A DNA stretch of 64,000 nt, taken from positions 124,001-188,000 of the forward strand of contig NZ_SKFH01000002.1 of the NCBI RefSeq assembly GCF_004343705.1, in the 5' to 3' direction. Within the stretch, counting starts at the first letter, position 1, and every line of letters starts with the position of its first letter. The DNA comes from Flaviaesturariibacter aridisoli (GTDB lineage: Bacteria > Bacteroidota > Bacteroidia > Chitinophagales > Chitinophagaceae). The notes beneath the pieces were generated by a model, which was not told the origin of the DNA, did not search any database, and saw only the letters and a program-made list of their open reading frames with translations. Both the position numbers and the translations under genes were made by a program. Positions 41,352-50,671 of the stretch are shown piece after piece.

Positions 41352-41439
41352 AGTTTGTGGTCTGTGGTTTGTCGTTTGTGGTTCCTCTGCAGTTTCCGGC
41401 GTCAGCCAACTACAAACCACAAACTACAAACTACAAACT
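41352..41439. repeat. Long inverted heptamer-word repeat between rpsE and rpmD (TTTGTGG/CTACAAA)
   Basis: Left arm 41352-41382 consists of GTTTGTGG-type words with period about 7-9; right arm 41407-41439 consists of CTACAAAC-type words complementary to it, with a 24-nt loop. This is the clearest example of the tandem-word inverted repeats in the window. It fills the whole 99-bp spacer of a ribosomal protein operon. Confidence 0.65.
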
Positions 41440-41443
41440 CGGA

Positions 41444-41962
41444 TTATCCGTTAAAGACTTTCTTCAGGTTCACGTTGCGCTGGCGGGCTACACCGATGGG
41501 CTCACGCAGCATGGCGAGGGCTTCGAAGGTAGCTTTCACCACGTTGTGGGGGTTGGCGGAACCCAGCGACTTGGCCAGAACGTCGGTGATACCGGCGCTC
41601 TCGAGCACGGCGCGCATCGAGCCTCCTGCGATCACACCCGTACCGTGAGCGGCGGGCTTGATCAGAACCTTGGCGGCGCCAATGCGGGCGAGCTGGTCGT
41701 GGGGAATCGTACCGTGCATCACCGGAACCTTGATGAGGTTCTTCTTGGCATCTTCGATACCCTTGGTGATGGCTTCCTGTACTTCTTTTGCCTTACCGAG
41801 GCCATGGCCAACGACACCTTGTTCGTTGCCCACCACCACCAGAGCCGAGAAGCTGAAGGTACGGCCACCTTTGGTGGTCTTCACAACGCGGTTGATGGCG
41901 ACAACCTTCTCTTTCAGTTCCAGGTCGCCGGCTTTTACTCGGTTTAAGATTGCTTTTGCCAT
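41444..41962 (-). CDS. rpsE: 30S ribosomal protein S5 (uS5)
   Basis: The 172-residue protein has the double-stranded-RNA-binding-like N-domain ([33 protein letters not shown]) and the C-domain with [28 protein letters not shown]. It shapes the decoding site and mRNA entry. Upstream spacer to rplR is 40 bp. The long motif is given only in part here: [17 protein letters not shown]. Confidence 0.98.
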   Translation of the reverse strand: MAKAILNRVKAGDLELKEKVVAINRVVKTTKGGRTFSFSALVVVGNEQGVVGHGLGKAKEVQEAITKGIEDAKKNLIKVPVMHGTIPHDQLARIGAAKVLIKPAAHGTGVIAGGSMRAVLESAGITDVLAKSLGSANPHNVVKATFEALAMLREPIGVARQRNVNLKKVFNG

Positions 41963-42002
41963 TTGTTATTTAGTTATAGCGATTGCTCGTTTTTGATTGG
42001 GA

Positions 42003-42362
42003 TTAGAATTGGAGGCCACCTTCGCGGGCGCCTTCGGCTACAGCTTTCACACGGCCATGGTACAGGTTACCGCCACGATCGAAGACAACGGTCTCCAGGC
42101 CCAGCTCCTTCGCCTTGCGGGCGACGGCCTGGCCTACCAGGCGGCTCTTCTCGGATTTGGTACCGCTCTGCGCTGCGATGTCTTTATCGCGCGAGGAGGC
42201 GGCAGCCAGTGTTACGCCGTGATCGTCGTCGATCAGCTGCACGTAGATATCCGAGTTGGAGCGGAATACCGACAGGCGGGGCTTCTGGGCCGTACCGCTC
42301 ACCTTGCGGCGGATGCGGTAGCGGATGTTTTGTCTACGGGTCGTCTTTTGACTTGTTCTCAT
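42003..42362 (-). CDS. rplR: 50S ribosomal protein L18 (uL18)
   Basis: 119 residues. [20 protein letters not shown] and the end [20 protein letters not shown] identify the 5S rRNA-binding protein. Order rplF-rplR-rpsE is canonical. Confidence 0.97.
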   Translation of the reverse strand: MRTSQKTTRRQNIRYRIRRKVSGTAQKPRLSVFRSNSDIYVQLIDDDHGVTLAAASSRDKDIAAQSGTKSEKSRLVGQAVARKAKELGLETVVFDRGGNLYHGRVKAVAEGAREGGLQF

Positions 42363-42416
42363 TGTATTTCAGTTTTGGGCCTTGATACTGCCAAGGCCGC
42401 AATTAACAGTTTAAGA

Positions 42417-42971
42417 TTACTTACCAGCAGCTTTACCGGCTTTCTTGCGCACGATCTCGCCCACATAGCGAACACCTTTGCCTTTGTACGGCTCGGGCTT
42501 GCGGAGGCTGCGGATCTTGGCGGCTACCTGGCCGATCAGCTGGCGGTCGATGCCTTCCAGCGTGATGATCGGGTTCTGGCCTTTTTCCTGCTGGGTGGCG
42601 ACTTTCAGTTCGTTCGGAACTTCAATCACAATATTGTGCGAATAACCAAGGGCGAGGTCGAGGAGGTTGCCCGTGTTGGCAGCCTTGAAACCTACACCAA
42701 CGAGCTCAAGCTTCTTGGTGTAGCCATCGGTAACGCCTTTAACCAGGTTGGCTACCAGGGCGCGGCTCAGGCCGTGCAGGGCGCGGTGACGGATCTGGTC
42801 GGTGGGACGGGTGATGTTGATGCTGCCGTCGGCAACCGAAACGGTAATGTCGCGGTCGATGGCTTGCGTGAGGGTGCCCTTGGGACCTTTTACGGTCACG
42901 ATGTTGTCGCTGCCGACCGTGATGGTCACGCCGGAAGGAACGGTGATGGGGGCTTTACCTATACGAGACAT
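42417..42971 (-). CDS. rplF: 50S ribosomal protein L6 (uL6)
   Basis: 184 residues with two duplicated alpha/beta domains. MSRIGKAPITVPSGV and the C-terminal IRSLRKPEPYKGKGVRYVGE are family hallmarks. It binds 23S rRNA near the factor-binding centre. 81 bp downstream of rpsH. Confidence 0.98.
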   Translation of the reverse strand: MSRIGKAPITVPSGVTITVGSDNIVTVKGPKGTLTQAIDRDITVSVADGSINITRPTDQIRHRALHGLSRALVANLVKGVTDGYTKKLELVGVGFKAANTGNLLDLALGYSHNIVIEVPNELKVATQQEKGQNPIITLEGIDRQLIGQVAAKIRSLRKPEPYKGKGVRYVGEIVRKKAGKAAGK

Positions 42972-43052
42972 AGTCTGTTATTTATAAAGATGAAGAAAAG
43001 TTACCGGCCGGTCAGCCCAGGTAAAGGGGCTTAATGTACCGGTAACCGTTGA

Positions 43053-43451
43053 TTAATAGATGTAGCAAAGAACTTCGCCACCCACGTTCTGGGCCTTGGC
43101 TTCTTTGTCGGTCATTACACCTTTGGAGGTGGAGATGATGGCGACGCCGAGACCGTTCTTCACACGGCGGAAGTCGGCCGGCTTGGCGTAGTGACGCAGA
43201 CCGGGGCGGCTTACGCGCTCCATGCTCTGGATCGCGGGAGTTTTCGAAGCGGCGTCGTACTTCAGGGCGATCTTGATCAGCCCCTGCTTGTTGTCGTCTT
43301 CGAATTTGTACTTCAGGATATAACCCTGGTTGTACAGGATCTCCGTCATGCGCTTCTTCAGGTTCGAAGCGGGGATTTCCACGATACGGTGACCGGCCAT
43401 CTGAGCGTTACGGATGCGGGTCAGGAAGTCTGCGATAGGATCTGTTACCAT
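43053..43451 (-). CDS. rpsH: 30S ribosomal protein S8 (uS8)
   Basis: 132 residues. MVTDPIADFLTRIRNAQMAG and the C-terminal GLGVAIISTSKGVMTDKEA are diagnostic. S8 binds helix 21 of 16S rRNA and in E. coli also represses the spc operon by binding its mRNA. Here the gene has an unusual GGAGG sequence eight bases before the ATG and a candidate promoter upstream, so it may open its own transcription unit within the operon. Confidence 0.98.
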   Translation of the reverse strand: MVTDPIADFLTRIRNAQMAGHRIVEIPASNLKKRMTEILYNQGYILKYKFEDDNKQGLIKIALKYDAASKTPAIQSMERVSRPGLRHYAKPADFRRVKNGLGVAIISTSKGVMTDKEAKAQNVGGEVLCYIY

Positions 43452-43459
43452 ATTAAGGC

Positions 43460-43464
43460 CCTCC
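43460..43464 (-). promoter_or_regulatory. Shine-Dalgarno sequence (GGAGG) of rpsH
   Basis: On the minus strand GTAGGAGGGCC lies with its GGAGG eight bases before the rpsH ATG, ideal spacing. Next to it is an 8-bp ATCCCGCC/GGCGGGAT hairpin. Most genes of this lineage, including neighbours in this window, lack such a sequence. Confidence 0.6.
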
Positions 43465-43549
43465 TACATCCCGCCGGGGCGGGATAATGGGATAAGTTAA
43501 ATTGTTAGAATTAAGTTACAGAGCACCCTCTCCTTCCGGAAAGGGAGCG

Positions 43550-43557
43550 CAAAGGTA
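43550..43557 (-). promoter_or_regulatory. Possible internal -7 box upstream of rpsH (TACCTTTG)
   Basis: Exact TAnnTTTG on the minus strand, 98 bases before rpsH and directly downstream of the CTTCCGA inverted repeat. No TTG at usual spacing. It would allow the genes from rpsH onward to be transcribed separately. Confidence 0.35.
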
Positions 43558-43565
43558 GAGAAATA

Positions 43566-43629
43566 AGTCGGAAGTGCGAAGTGGGAACTCGGAAGTAAGG
43601 TTTACTTCACACTTCCGCCTTCCGACTTT
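43566..43629. repeat. Inverted heptamer-word repeat between rpsN and rpsH (CTTCCGA type)
   Basis: Left arm AGTCGGAAGTGCGAAGTGG with CTCGGAAGT; right arm ACTTCACACTTCCGCCTTCC and GACTT. Same word family as 41089-41154. It forms a stem with a loop of about five bases, in a 184-bp intra-operonic spacer. Confidence 0.6.
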
Positions 43630-43635
43630 ACTACT

Positions 43636-43905
43636 TTACCAGCTGGCCTTCTTCAGGCCCGGGATAGCACCGTTCAGCGCCATATCGCGCAGGGCGATAC
43701 GGGAAATGCCGAAGTAGCGGCTGTAGGCACGGGGACGGCCGGTAAGCTGGCAACGGTTGCGCAGGCGAACCGGGGAAGCGTTGCGGGGCAGTTGGTCCAG
43801 GGCAGCATAGTCGCCGGCAGCCTTCAGGGCAGCGCGCTTCTCAGCAAACTTCTGTACCAGCACTTCGCGCTTACGCTGTCTTGCCTTTACGGATTCTTTA
43901 GCCAT
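43636..43905 (-). CDS. rpsN: 30S ribosomal protein S14 (uS14)
   Basis: The start [10 protein letters not shown] at 43905 is the family start; a longer reading through the upstream TTTGTAG repeat is rejected. 89 residues, zinc-free form (no CXXC pairs), with [20 protein letters not shown]. It binds the head of the small subunit. Confidence 0.97.
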   Translation of the reverse strand: MAKESVKARQRKREVLVQKFAEKRAALKAAGDYAALDQLPRNASPVRLRNRCQLTGRPRAYSRYFGISRIALRDMALNGAIPGLKKASW

Positions 43906-43910
43906 TGTAA

Positions 43911-43946
43911 ATTGTTTGTAGTTTGTTGTTTGTAGTTTGTCGTTGA
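43911..43946. repeat. TTTGTAG heptamer-word repeat between rplE and rpsN
   Basis: TTGTTTGTAGTTTGTTGTTT and a further TGTAGTTTGTCG, period 7. Only one arm is present; it is the complement of the CTACAAA words at 31161 and 41407. Confidence 0.5.
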
Positions 43947-43993
43947 GCACCGCGCTCCTGATCAGAACATCAGCAGAGCAGCACAATCGCACA

Positions 43994-44560
43994 TTACTTC
44001 TTAATGTTTTTGAAGGGCATACCGAGCTCTTTAAGGAGTTCGTAGGCTTCTTCGTCGTTCTTCGCGGTCGTTACGAACGTGATGTCCATACCCGTGATCT
44101 TGCTCACCTTGTCGATGTCGATCTCGGGGAAGATGATCTGCTCGGTAACACCCATGGTGTAGTTGCCACGGCCGTCGAAGCTCTTCTCGCTCACGCCCTT
44201 GAAGTCGCGTACACGGGGCAGCGAAACGGCGATGAGGCGATCGAGGAATTCGTACATCTTCTCGCCACGCAGCGTTACGCGGGCGCCGATGGGCATGTGC
44301 TTACGGAGCTTGAAGTTCGAGATGTCCTTCTTGGAGAAGGTTGCTACGGCTTTCTGACCGGAGATCGTGGTGAGCTCGTCGATAGCGATATCCACCAGCT
44401 TCTTGTCGTTCACAGCGCCGTTGACGCCGCGGTTGATGGAGATCTTCTCGAGGCGGGGCACCTGCATGCTCGACTTGTAGCCGAAGCGGGTCATCAGGGC
44501 CTTGGCCACTTCTTCCTTATATTTCGTCTTCAGACGGGGTGTTGCTTTTGTCGTTGCCAT
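43994..44560 (-). CDS. rplE: 50S ribosomal protein L5 (uL5)
   Basis: 188 residues. [37 protein letters not shown] and the C-terminal [20 protein letters not shown] identify the 5S rRNA-binding, P-site-tRNA-contacting protein. Its ATG overlaps the rplX stop by one base (TAATG), showing coupling. Confidence 0.98.
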   Translation of the reverse strand: MATTKATPRLKTKYKEEVAKALMTRFGYKSSMQVPRLEKISINRGVNGAVNDKKLVDIAIDELTTISGQKAVATFSKKDISNFKLRKHMPIGARVTLRGEKMYEFLDRLIAVSLPRVRDFKGVSEKSFDGRGNYTMGVTEQIIFPEIDIDKVSKITGMDITFVTTAKNDEEAYELLKELGMPFKNIKK

Positions 44561-44892
44561 TACTTGATTCCCTCCCCAGATTTTTTAGAGATACGCAGTG
44601 TTTTACCGTTTTCTTTTTGGCGCTTCACGCGGGTGCCTTGCTTGCCGTCCCACAGCATCACGTTGGAGATGGCGATGGCAGCTTCCTGCTTCACGATACC
44701 ACCTTTCGTATTCTGGGCCGAAGGCTTGGTGTGCTTGGTGACGATAGCGACACCTTCCACGATAACCTTACCGGCTTCCACCAGTACTTCCTTCACGAGG
44801 CGGGGCTTCGTCAGGTCTTTGTCATCGCCAGCGATCACAACTACCTGGTCGCCTTTCCGGATGTTGTACTTGGGTTTAAATCTTGTTTTCAT
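44560..44892 (-). CDS. rplX: 50S ribosomal protein L24 (uL24)
   Basis: 110 residues with the KOW motif [16 protein letters not shown] near the N-terminus and the usual [23 protein letters not shown] (shown in part: [12 protein letters not shown]). It is an early-assembly initiator of the large subunit. Confidence 0.97.
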   Translation of the reverse strand: MKTRFKPKYNIRKGDQVVVIAGDDKDLTKPRLVKEVLVEAGKVIVEGVAIVTKHTKPSAQNTKGGIVKQEAAIAISNVMLWDGKQGTRVKRQKENGKTLRISKKSGEGIK

Positions 44893-44974
44893 TGTTATTC
44901 CTCTTTGGGATGTTTATTCGTTCCTGATACTGCCAGGAACTCAGTTTACAATTCGTTCGGCGGGCGTGGAGGGC

Positions 44975-45343
44975 TTAGAGCACCTCGGGGGCCAGCGAAA
45001 TGATCTTCATGTAGCCCTTGTCGCGGAGTTCGCGGGCAACGGGCCCGAAGATGCGGGTACCGCGCGGCTCGTCGGAAGCGTTCAGGATCACGACGGCGTT
45101 GTCGTCGAAGCGGATATAGGAACCGTCTTTGCGGCGCAGCTTGTTCTTGGTGCGCACGATAACGGCTTTGGCAACGGTGCCTTTCTTGATACCGCCGGCG
45201 GGGATCGCGTCCTTAACGGTCACTACGATCTTGTCGCCTACTCCGGCGTAGCGCTGGCCACTGTTGCCCAGAACACGGATGCAAAGAACTTCTTTGGCGC
45301 CGCTGTTGTCCGCTACGTTCAGGCGGGATTCTTGCTGGATCAT
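44975..45343 (-). CDS. rplN: 50S ribosomal protein L14 (uL14)
   Basis: The start [18 protein letters not shown] is the universal one; 13 upstream in-frame residues are spurious. 122 residues, the normal length. [20 protein letters not shown] and [20 protein letters not shown] are diagnostic. It contacts helix 14 of 16S rRNA as an inter-subunit bridge. Confidence 0.98.
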   Translation of the reverse strand: MIQQESRLNVADNSGAKEVLCIRVLGNSGQRYAGVGDKIVVTVKDAIPAGGIKKGTVAKAVIVRTKNKLRRKDGSYIRFDDNAVVILNASDEPRGTRIFGPVARELRDKGYMKIISLAPEVL

Positions 45344-45471
45344 TTTCTTAAGCTTTGAGCCCCTCCCCGACCCTCCCGCCATTCGGCAGCAAGGAAGAGA
45401 GCGACCATTTTAAAAACATTATTATTAATGTAGTACCGGCTGCCACCGCCAAAAGCGGTGACCCACGATGC

Positions 45472-45759
45472 TTATTTTACCTTCTCTACGATCTCCACGA
45501 GTCTCCAGCGCTTGGTCTTGCTCAGGGGACGGGTTTCCATGATGCGCACAACGTCGCCGATCGAAGCTTCGTTCTTGTCGTCGTGGGCGTGGAACTTGGA
45601 CGTCTTCTTCACGAATTTGCCATAGATGGGGTGCTTCACCTTACGCTCCACGGCCACCGTGATGGTCTTGGTCATTTTGTTGGAAGTCACCACACCAATA
45701 CGGGTCTTGCGAAGATTGCGGGTTTCTTCTGTGATGGTGGTATTTACTGTTTCAGCCAT
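45472..45759 (-). CDS. rpsQ: 30S ribosomal protein S17 (uS17)
   Basis: 95 residues. [38 protein letters not shown] and [19 protein letters not shown] are diagnostic. The 128-bp gap to rplN holds no gene; the spacer before rpsQ has AAGCTTTGAGCATTGAGC words (45766-45783). Confidence 0.97.
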   Translation of the reverse strand: MAETVNTTITEETRNLRKTRIGVVTSNKMTKTITVAVERKVKHPIYGKFVKKTSKFHAHDDKNEASIGDVVRIMETRPLSKTKRWRLVEIVEKVK

Positions 45760-45828
45760 TGTTATAAGCTTTGAGCATTGAGCTTCGGGCAGTGGACTTC
45801 GTCAGCCCTCAGCCCCGCACGCTGCTGA

Positions 45829-46038
45829 TTATGCACTAAGTTGTTTCTTACGTAATTCGGATTTGAGGCGGGCTACGTCGCGGCGCAGGTTCCGGATGCT
45901 CATCGGGTTCTCCAGGGGAGAAAGCGCGTGGGCGAATTCCAGCTTGCGGAGACGCATCTCGTCTTCCTTGATGCGGGCAGCCAGGTCTTCTGTGCTCAGG
46001 CCCTGGATGCTCTTGATGTAATCAGCTGTCTTTGACAT
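45829..46038 (-). CDS. rpmC: 50S ribosomal protein L29 (uL29)
   Basis: 69 residues, two-helix protein; LSTEDLAARIKEDEMRLRKL and the PLENPMSIRNLRRDVARLKS pattern are diagnostic. It lies at the peptide exit and helps dock SRP and trigger factor. Confidence 0.95.
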   Translation of the reverse strand: MSKTADYIKSIQGLSTEDLAARIKEDEMRLRKLEFAHALSPLENPMSIRNLRRDVARLKSELRKKQLSA

Positions 46039-46104
46039 GATGGTTTTTTTTATCGATTAATGCTTCGCGGCTTCGCATACGCTTCGTCGCGCTGGCAGTC
46101 TTCC

Positions 46105-46527
<423 letters not shown>

Positions 46528-46542
46528 ATTATTTCTGTTTTT

Positions 46543-46649
46543 GATCGGATCGCTCCGATCACGTTATGTTATTGTTTTCAATTCGATGTCTGATTTCTGA
46601 TGTCGGATGTCTGATAAATCTGAGATCAGACATCAGCGATCAGAGATCT
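46543..46649. repeat. Paired hairpins and word repeat between rpsC and rplP (TGATTTCTGATG type)
   Basis: GATCGGA/TCCGATC is a perfect 7-bp hairpin (46543-46549, 46554-46560). Next come GATGTCTGATTTCTGATGTC words (46586-46614) and their approximate reverse complement CTGAGATCAGACATCAGCGA (46620-46649). The 123-bp spacer is intra-operonic and would fold in the mRNA. Confidence 0.6.
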
Positions 46650-46650
46650 C

Positions 46651-47442
46651 TTAGCGACGGCCACCGCCACCACTGCGTCCACCACGGTCACCACCACGGC
46701 CACCACGGTCGCCACCACGGCCACCACGATCGCGATCGCGGTCGAAACCACCCGTGCTGCGGGGGCCCTGGTTCTGCTCGTTGCCGATGATGTTGGGGTT
46801 CAGATCGCGCTTCACCAGAACCTCACCTTTACAGATCCATACTTTGATACCGATCTTACCGTAAACCGTTTGCGCGAATACGTTGGCGTAGTCGATGTCC
46901 ATACGGAAGGTGTGCAGGGGCACGCGGCCTTGCATGAACGATTCGTTACGGGCGATCTCCGCGCCGGCCAGGCGGCCGCTCAGCTTGATCTTGATGCCTT
47001 CGGCGCCCATGCGGAGCGTGGAGGCAATCGCCATCTTGGTAGCGCGCTTGAAATTGATGCGGTTCTCGATCTGGCGGGCAATGGTGTCGCCCACGATCAT
47101 GGCGTCCAGCTCGGGACGACGGATCTCCAGGATGTTGATCTGCACATCTTCCTTACCGGTCAGCTTCTTCAGCTCTTCCTTGATGCGGTCTACCTCACCA
47201 CCACCTTTACCGATGATGATACCCGGCTTCGAGGTGTGGATCGTCACGATCAGCTTACCGAGCGTGCGCTCAATAACGATCTTGGAGATACCACCCTTGT
47301 TGATGCGGGCGTTCAGGTAGGTGCGGATCTTGTTGTCTTCGATCAGCTTGTTGGCAAAGTCTTTCTTGTTACCATACCAGTTAGATTCCCATCCACGGAT
47401 GATACCTAAGCGGTTACCAATCGGATTTGCTTTTTGACCCAT
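46651..47442 (-). CDS. rpsC: 30S ribosomal protein S3 (uS3) with RGG-rich tail
   Basis: 263 residues. The core (1-about 210) has [20 protein letters not shown], the KH-type [14 protein letters not shown] and [11 protein letters not shown]. The last 50 residues are a low-complexity Gly/Arg/Asp tail with [10 protein letters not shown] repeats ending GGGGRR. S3 lines the mRNA entry tunnel and has helicase function; an RGG tail could add RNA contacts. Many S3 proteins have variable C-termini, but this one is long. Confidence 0.97.
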   Translation of the reverse strand: MGQKANPIGNRLGIIRGWESNWYGNKKDFANKLIEDNKIRTYLNARINKGGISKIVIERTLGKLIVTIHTSKPGIIIGKGGGEVDRIKEELKKLTGKEDVQINILEIRRPELDAMIVGDTIARQIENRINFKRATKMAIASTLRMGAEGIKIKLSGRLAGAEIARNESFMQGRVPLHTFRMDIDYANVFAQTVYGKIGIKVWICKGEVLVKRDLNPNIIGNEQNQGPRSTGGFDRDRDRGGRGGDRGGRGGDRGGRSGGGGRR

Positions 47443-47467
47443 TTTTATTGGTTGATACGATTATTGA

Positions 47468-47809
47468 TTAGTTGTTTTTCGCGTCTACGATAACAGTAAC
47501 GTGGTTGGAACGCTTGCGGATCTTGTAACCACGACCCTGGGGAGCCGGACGCATACGCTTCAGAGTGCGGGCACCATCAACGAAGATGGTCTTCACAACC
47601 AGAGCGCCTTCATCACCACCTTCGTTCTTCTGCTTCCAGTTGGAGATGGCGCTGAGTACGAGCTTGCGCAGGGGTACGGCGTTGTGCTTGGGATGGTGCT
47701 CCAGCACGGCGATCGCCTTTTCAACCTGCATGCCGCGGATCAGGTCCGCCAGCAGACGCATCTTGCGGGGCGAAGTGGGATAATTTCTCAGTTTTGCTAC
47801 TGCTTCCAT
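47468..47809 (-). CDS. rplV: 50S ribosomal protein L22 (uL22)
   Basis: 113 residues. [20 protein letters not shown] and the tunnel-lining hairpin [20 protein letters not shown] are intact. It lines the polypeptide exit tunnel. Confidence 0.97.
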   Translation of the reverse strand: MEAVAKLRNYPTSPRKMRLLADLIRGMQVEKAIAVLEHHPKHNAVPLRKLVLSAISNWKQKNEGGDEGALVVKTIFVDGARTLKRMRPAPQGRGYKIRKRSNHVTVIVDAKNN

Positions 47810-47837
47810 TGTATTATTTTTTTACAGCAAGGAGCGC

Positions 47838-48107
47838 TTAACCCTTCTTGCTTGCATGTCCTTTAAAGTTGCGGGTCGGGGCAAATTCACCCAGTTTGTG
47901 ACCAACCATGAATTCGGTTACGTACACAGGGATGAACTTGTTGCCGTTGTGTACGGCGAAGGTGTGACCTACAAAGTCAGGCGTGATGGTCGAACGGCGG
48001 CTCCAGGTTTTGATGACGCCTTTTTTCGACTTGCCATCGTTCATAGCAACCACCTTGTCTTCGAGGTGATGCGCCACATAGGGACCTTTTTTGATTGAAC
48101 GAGCCAT
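47838..48107 (-). CDS. rpsS: 30S ribosomal protein S19 (uS19)
   Basis: 89 residues. [40 protein letters not shown] and [15 protein letters not shown] are diagnostic. Head protein that forms inter-subunit bridges with S13. Confidence 0.98.
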   Translation of the reverse strand: MARSIKKGPYVAHHLEDKVVAMNDGKSKKGVIKTWSRRSTITPDFVGHTFAVHNGNKFIPVYVTEFMVGHKLGEFAPTRNFKGHASKKG

Positions 48108-48153
48108 ATTCGGTTTCTGATTTCTGTTTTTTAAAAGGATTTACTCGATACGC

Positions 48154-48993
48154 TTACTTGGCGAGTTTCTTGCCGTTGCTGCGCTGGATGATCAGCTTGT
48201 CGCTGCCCTTGCCGCGCGTACGGGTTTTGAGGCCCTTGGCAACTTTGCCGGTGCGGCTGCGGGGGTGACCACCCGAGGCGCGACCCTCACCACCACCCAT
48301 CGGGTGATCGACAGGGTTCATAGCTACACCGCGGGTACGGGGCTTAACGCCCTTCCAGCGGTTGCGGCCGGCCTTACCCAGCGACTCGAGGCTGTGGTCG
48401 CTGTTGGAGGCGACACCTACGGTAGCAAAGCAGTTGATCAGCACCTTGCGGAGTTCACCGCTCGGCATTTTCAGCACGGCGTATTTTTCTTCCTTGTTGG
48501 ACAGCTGGGCAGAAGCACCGGCGGAGCGGGCGATCTTACCACCCTGGCCGGGCTGCATTTCGATGTTGTGCACCACGGTACCGAGGGGCATGTTCTTCAG
48601 CTGGAGGGCGTTGCCCAGTTCGGGAGCAACAGCCAGGCCGCTTACCACGGTAGCACCTACTTCCAGGCCCTGGGGGGCGATGATGTAGCGCTTCTCACCG
48701 TCGGCGTAGTTCAGCAGGGCGATGAAAGAAGTACGGTTCGGATCATATTCGATCGTTGCTACCGTAGCGGGGATGTCGTACTTGTTGCGCTTGAAGTCGA
48801 TGATACGGTACTGCTTCTTGTGACCGCCACCAATGTAGCGCATCGAGCGACGGCCGGAGGAGTTACGGCCACCCGTGCCCTTCTTGGATTCCACCAGCGA
48901 CTTTTCGGGTACGTTGGTGGTTACTTCTGCATACGCGTTACCAATACGCCAGCGCGTACCTGCGGTAATCGGTTTGTATTTTTTAACTGCCAT
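48154..48993 (-). CDS. rplB: 50S ribosomal protein L2 (uL2)
   Basis: 279 residues. [20 protein letters not shown], the peptidyl-transferase-region loop with [20 protein letters not shown] (catalytic-region His of the uL2 family) and the basic C-terminus are present. Essential for subunit association. Confidence 0.98.
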   Translation of the reverse strand: MAVKKYKPITAGTRWRIGNAYAEVTTNVPEKSLVESKKGTGGRNSSGRRSMRYIGGGHKKQYRIIDFKRNKYDIPATVATIEYDPNRTSFIALLNYADGEKRYIIAPQGLEVGATVVSGLAVAPELGNALQLKNMPLGTVVHNIEMQPGQGGKIARSAGASAQLSNKEEKYAVLKMPSGELRKVLINCFATVGVASNSDHSLESLGKAGRNRWKGVKPRTRGVAMNPVDHPMGGGEGRASGGHPRSRTGKVAKGLKTRTRGKGSDKLIIQRSNGKKLAK

Positions 48994-49046
48994 GACTTTT
49001 TTTGGTTTTCAACATTTGCGGCTGTTGCAGCCTTACTTTAATTTAA

Positions 49047-49349
49047 TTAGATCGACGCAGTGTAGAGGTCGATGGTCTCGCCTTCAGCCACCGTTACCAG
49101 GGCTTTCTTGAACGCGGGCTTCACACCGGAAATAAAACCCTTCTTCGTGAAGCGGGTTTTGTTTTTACCAGGCTGCACCTGCGTGTTCACGTCGATCACA
49201 TTCACCCCGTAAAATTCCTCAACGGCTTTCTTGATCTCCAGCTTGTTGGCCTTCTTGGCAACCTTGAAGGCGTAGCGGCGCAGCGATTCCTGCTGTGCGT
49301 TGGCTTTCTCGGTGAGGATGGGCTTTATCAGTACTTCAGAGAGTTTCAT
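49047..49349 (-). CDS. rplW: 50S ribosomal protein L23 (uL23)
   Basis: 100 residues. KPILTEKANAQQESLRRYAF, KKAVEEFYGVNVIDVNTQVQ and FKKALVTVAEGETIDLYT are diagnostic. It is the main docking site at the exit tunnel. The 66-bp gap to rplD contains a short dispersed-repeat fragment. Confidence 0.97.
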   Translation of the reverse strand: MKLSEVLIKPILTEKANAQQESLRRYAFKVAKKANKLEIKKAVEEFYGVNVIDVNTQVQPGKNKTRFTKKGFISGVKPAFKKALVTVAEGETIDLYTASI

Positions 49350-49390
49350 CTGAATTCGTTTGTTACGTTATCAATGTTTTGCGCTCCATT

Positions 49391-49415
49391 TGTCACCCTG
49401 AGCGCAGTCCAAGGG
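49391..49415. repeat. Dispersed-repeat fragment between rplD and rplW
   Basis: TGTCACCCTGAGCGCAGTCC followed by AAGGG abuts the rplD stop. TGTCA-CCTGAGCG-AG-CGAAGGG is a phrase common to dispersed intergenic repeats in several phyla. It appears here as a lone remnant inside a ribosomal operon. Confidence 0.45.
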
Positions 49416-50051
49416 TTAAGCGGCTTCTTCTTCAGAGGCGACGAACATCTTGGCAGCGCTCTCGGTCAGCACAAGTGCCTCGGAGTTCATGATGTCGTAG
49501 GTGTTCATGTCGCTCAGCAGCACACCCAGGATCGAAGGCACATTGCGCATGCTCTTGTACAGGTTGTCGTTGTACTCGGGCGTCACGAACATGAGCTTCT
49601 TGTCAGCCACCTTCATCGTGCCGAGGGCGCCGAGGATGGTTTTCGTCTTGGGAGTATCCAGGTTCAGGTCTTCGATTACGAAGATGGCGTTGGCCTGGGC
49701 CTTGTAAGTGAGGGCCGACATTTTCGCCAGGTCTTTCACCTTGCGGTTCAGCTTGATGTCATACTTGTGGGGCTTGGGGCCGAAGATGGTACCACCACCC
49801 TTGAAAATAGGGTTGCGGATGTTGCCCTTACGCGAGCCACCGGTGCCTTTTTGCTTGTGCAGCTTTTTGCTGGAGCCTTTTACTTCAGCACGGGTCTTTA
49901 CCTTGTGGGTACCCTGACGCTGGGCGGCGAGGTACTGCTTTACAGCCAGGTAAACCGCGTGGTTGTTCGGCTCAATTCCAAAGATTTCTTCGGGGAGTTC
50001 CACCGTGCGGCCGGTCTCCTGACCTTGTATGTTTAATACTTTCAGTTCCAT
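49416..50051 (-). CDS. rplD: 50S ribosomal protein L4 (uL4)
   Basis: 211 residues. NHAVYLAVKQYLAAQRQGTH, the extended tunnel loop with QKGTGGSRKGNIRNPIFKGG and the C-terminal AEALVLTESAAKMF-like end are present. In E. coli L4 represses its own operon by binding the S10 leader; that mechanism is not known to operate in Bacteroidota. Two bases after rplC. Confidence 0.98.
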   Translation of the reverse strand: MELKVLNIQGQETGRTVELPEEIFGIEPNNHAVYLAVKQYLAAQRQGTHKVKTRAEVKGSSKKLHKQKGTGGSRKGNIRNPIFKGGGTIFGPKPHKYDIKLNRKVKDLAKMSALTYKAQANAIFVIEDLNLDTPKTKTILGALGTMKVADKKLMFVTPEYNDNLYKSMRNVPSILGVLLSDMNTYDIMNSEALVLTESAAKMFVASEEEAA

Positions 50052-50053
50052 GA

Positions 50054-50671
50054 TTACTTCTGGATTAATACGATTGAACCAATATGGCCCGGGACGGAGC
50101 CGCTTACGAGGATGTAGTTTTTGTCGGCAAATACCTTCACCACCTTCAGGCCTTTCACCTTCACGCGGTCGGTACCCATACGGCCGGCCATACGCATGCC
50201 TTTGAACACGCGGGAGGGATACGACGAGCCACCCACGGAACCCGGGGCGCGCTGACGGTCGTGCTGGCCGTGAGAAGCCTCACCAACACCGGAGAATCCG
50301 TGACGCTTTACAACGCCCTGGAAGCCTTTGCCTTTGGTGGTGCCGACTACTTCGACCTTCTCGCCTTCTTCAAAAATGTCTACAGTGATGGATTCGCCGA
50401 GTGCCTGCGTAAGCGTCGTGTTGCGGAGTTCCTTAACGACTTTCTTAGGAGATGTGGAGGCTTTTGCGAAGTGATTTGTCTCGGCTTTGACGGAGTGCTT
50501 TTCTTTCTTGTCGCCGAATGCGATCTGAAGCGCATTGTAGCCGTCGGTGTCGACGGTCTTAACCTGCGTTACAACGCAGGGACCAGCCTCGATGATCGTG
50601 CAGGCGGTTTGTTTGCCGCTTGCATCGAAGATGCTGGTCATCCCGATTTTTTTTCCAATGATACCTTTCAT
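50054..50671 (-). CDS. rplC: 50S ribosomal protein L3 (uL3)
   Basis: The start [12 protein letters not shown] is universal; 18 upstream in-frame residues are not conserved-like. 205 residues. [30 protein letters not shown] and the central extension reaching the peptidyl-transferase centre are present. It is separated from rpsJ by 366 bp, whereas these genes are usually almost adjacent. Confidence 0.98.
   Translation of the reverse strand: MKGIIGKKIGMTSIFDASGKQTACTIIEAGPCVVTQVKTVDTDGYNALQIAFGDKKEKHSVKAETNHFAKASTSPKKVVKELRNTTLTQALGESITVDIFEEGEKVEVVGTTKGKGFQGVVKRHGFSGVGEASHGQHDRQRAPGSVGGSSYPSRVFKGMRMAGRMGTDRVKVKGLKVVKVFADKNYILVSGSVPGHIGSIVLIQK

Noticed and set aside
41352-41439. CRISPR-like array in the word repeats
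   Set aside because: Units are 7-9 nt without unique spacers and lie in inverted orientation; no cas genes are present.
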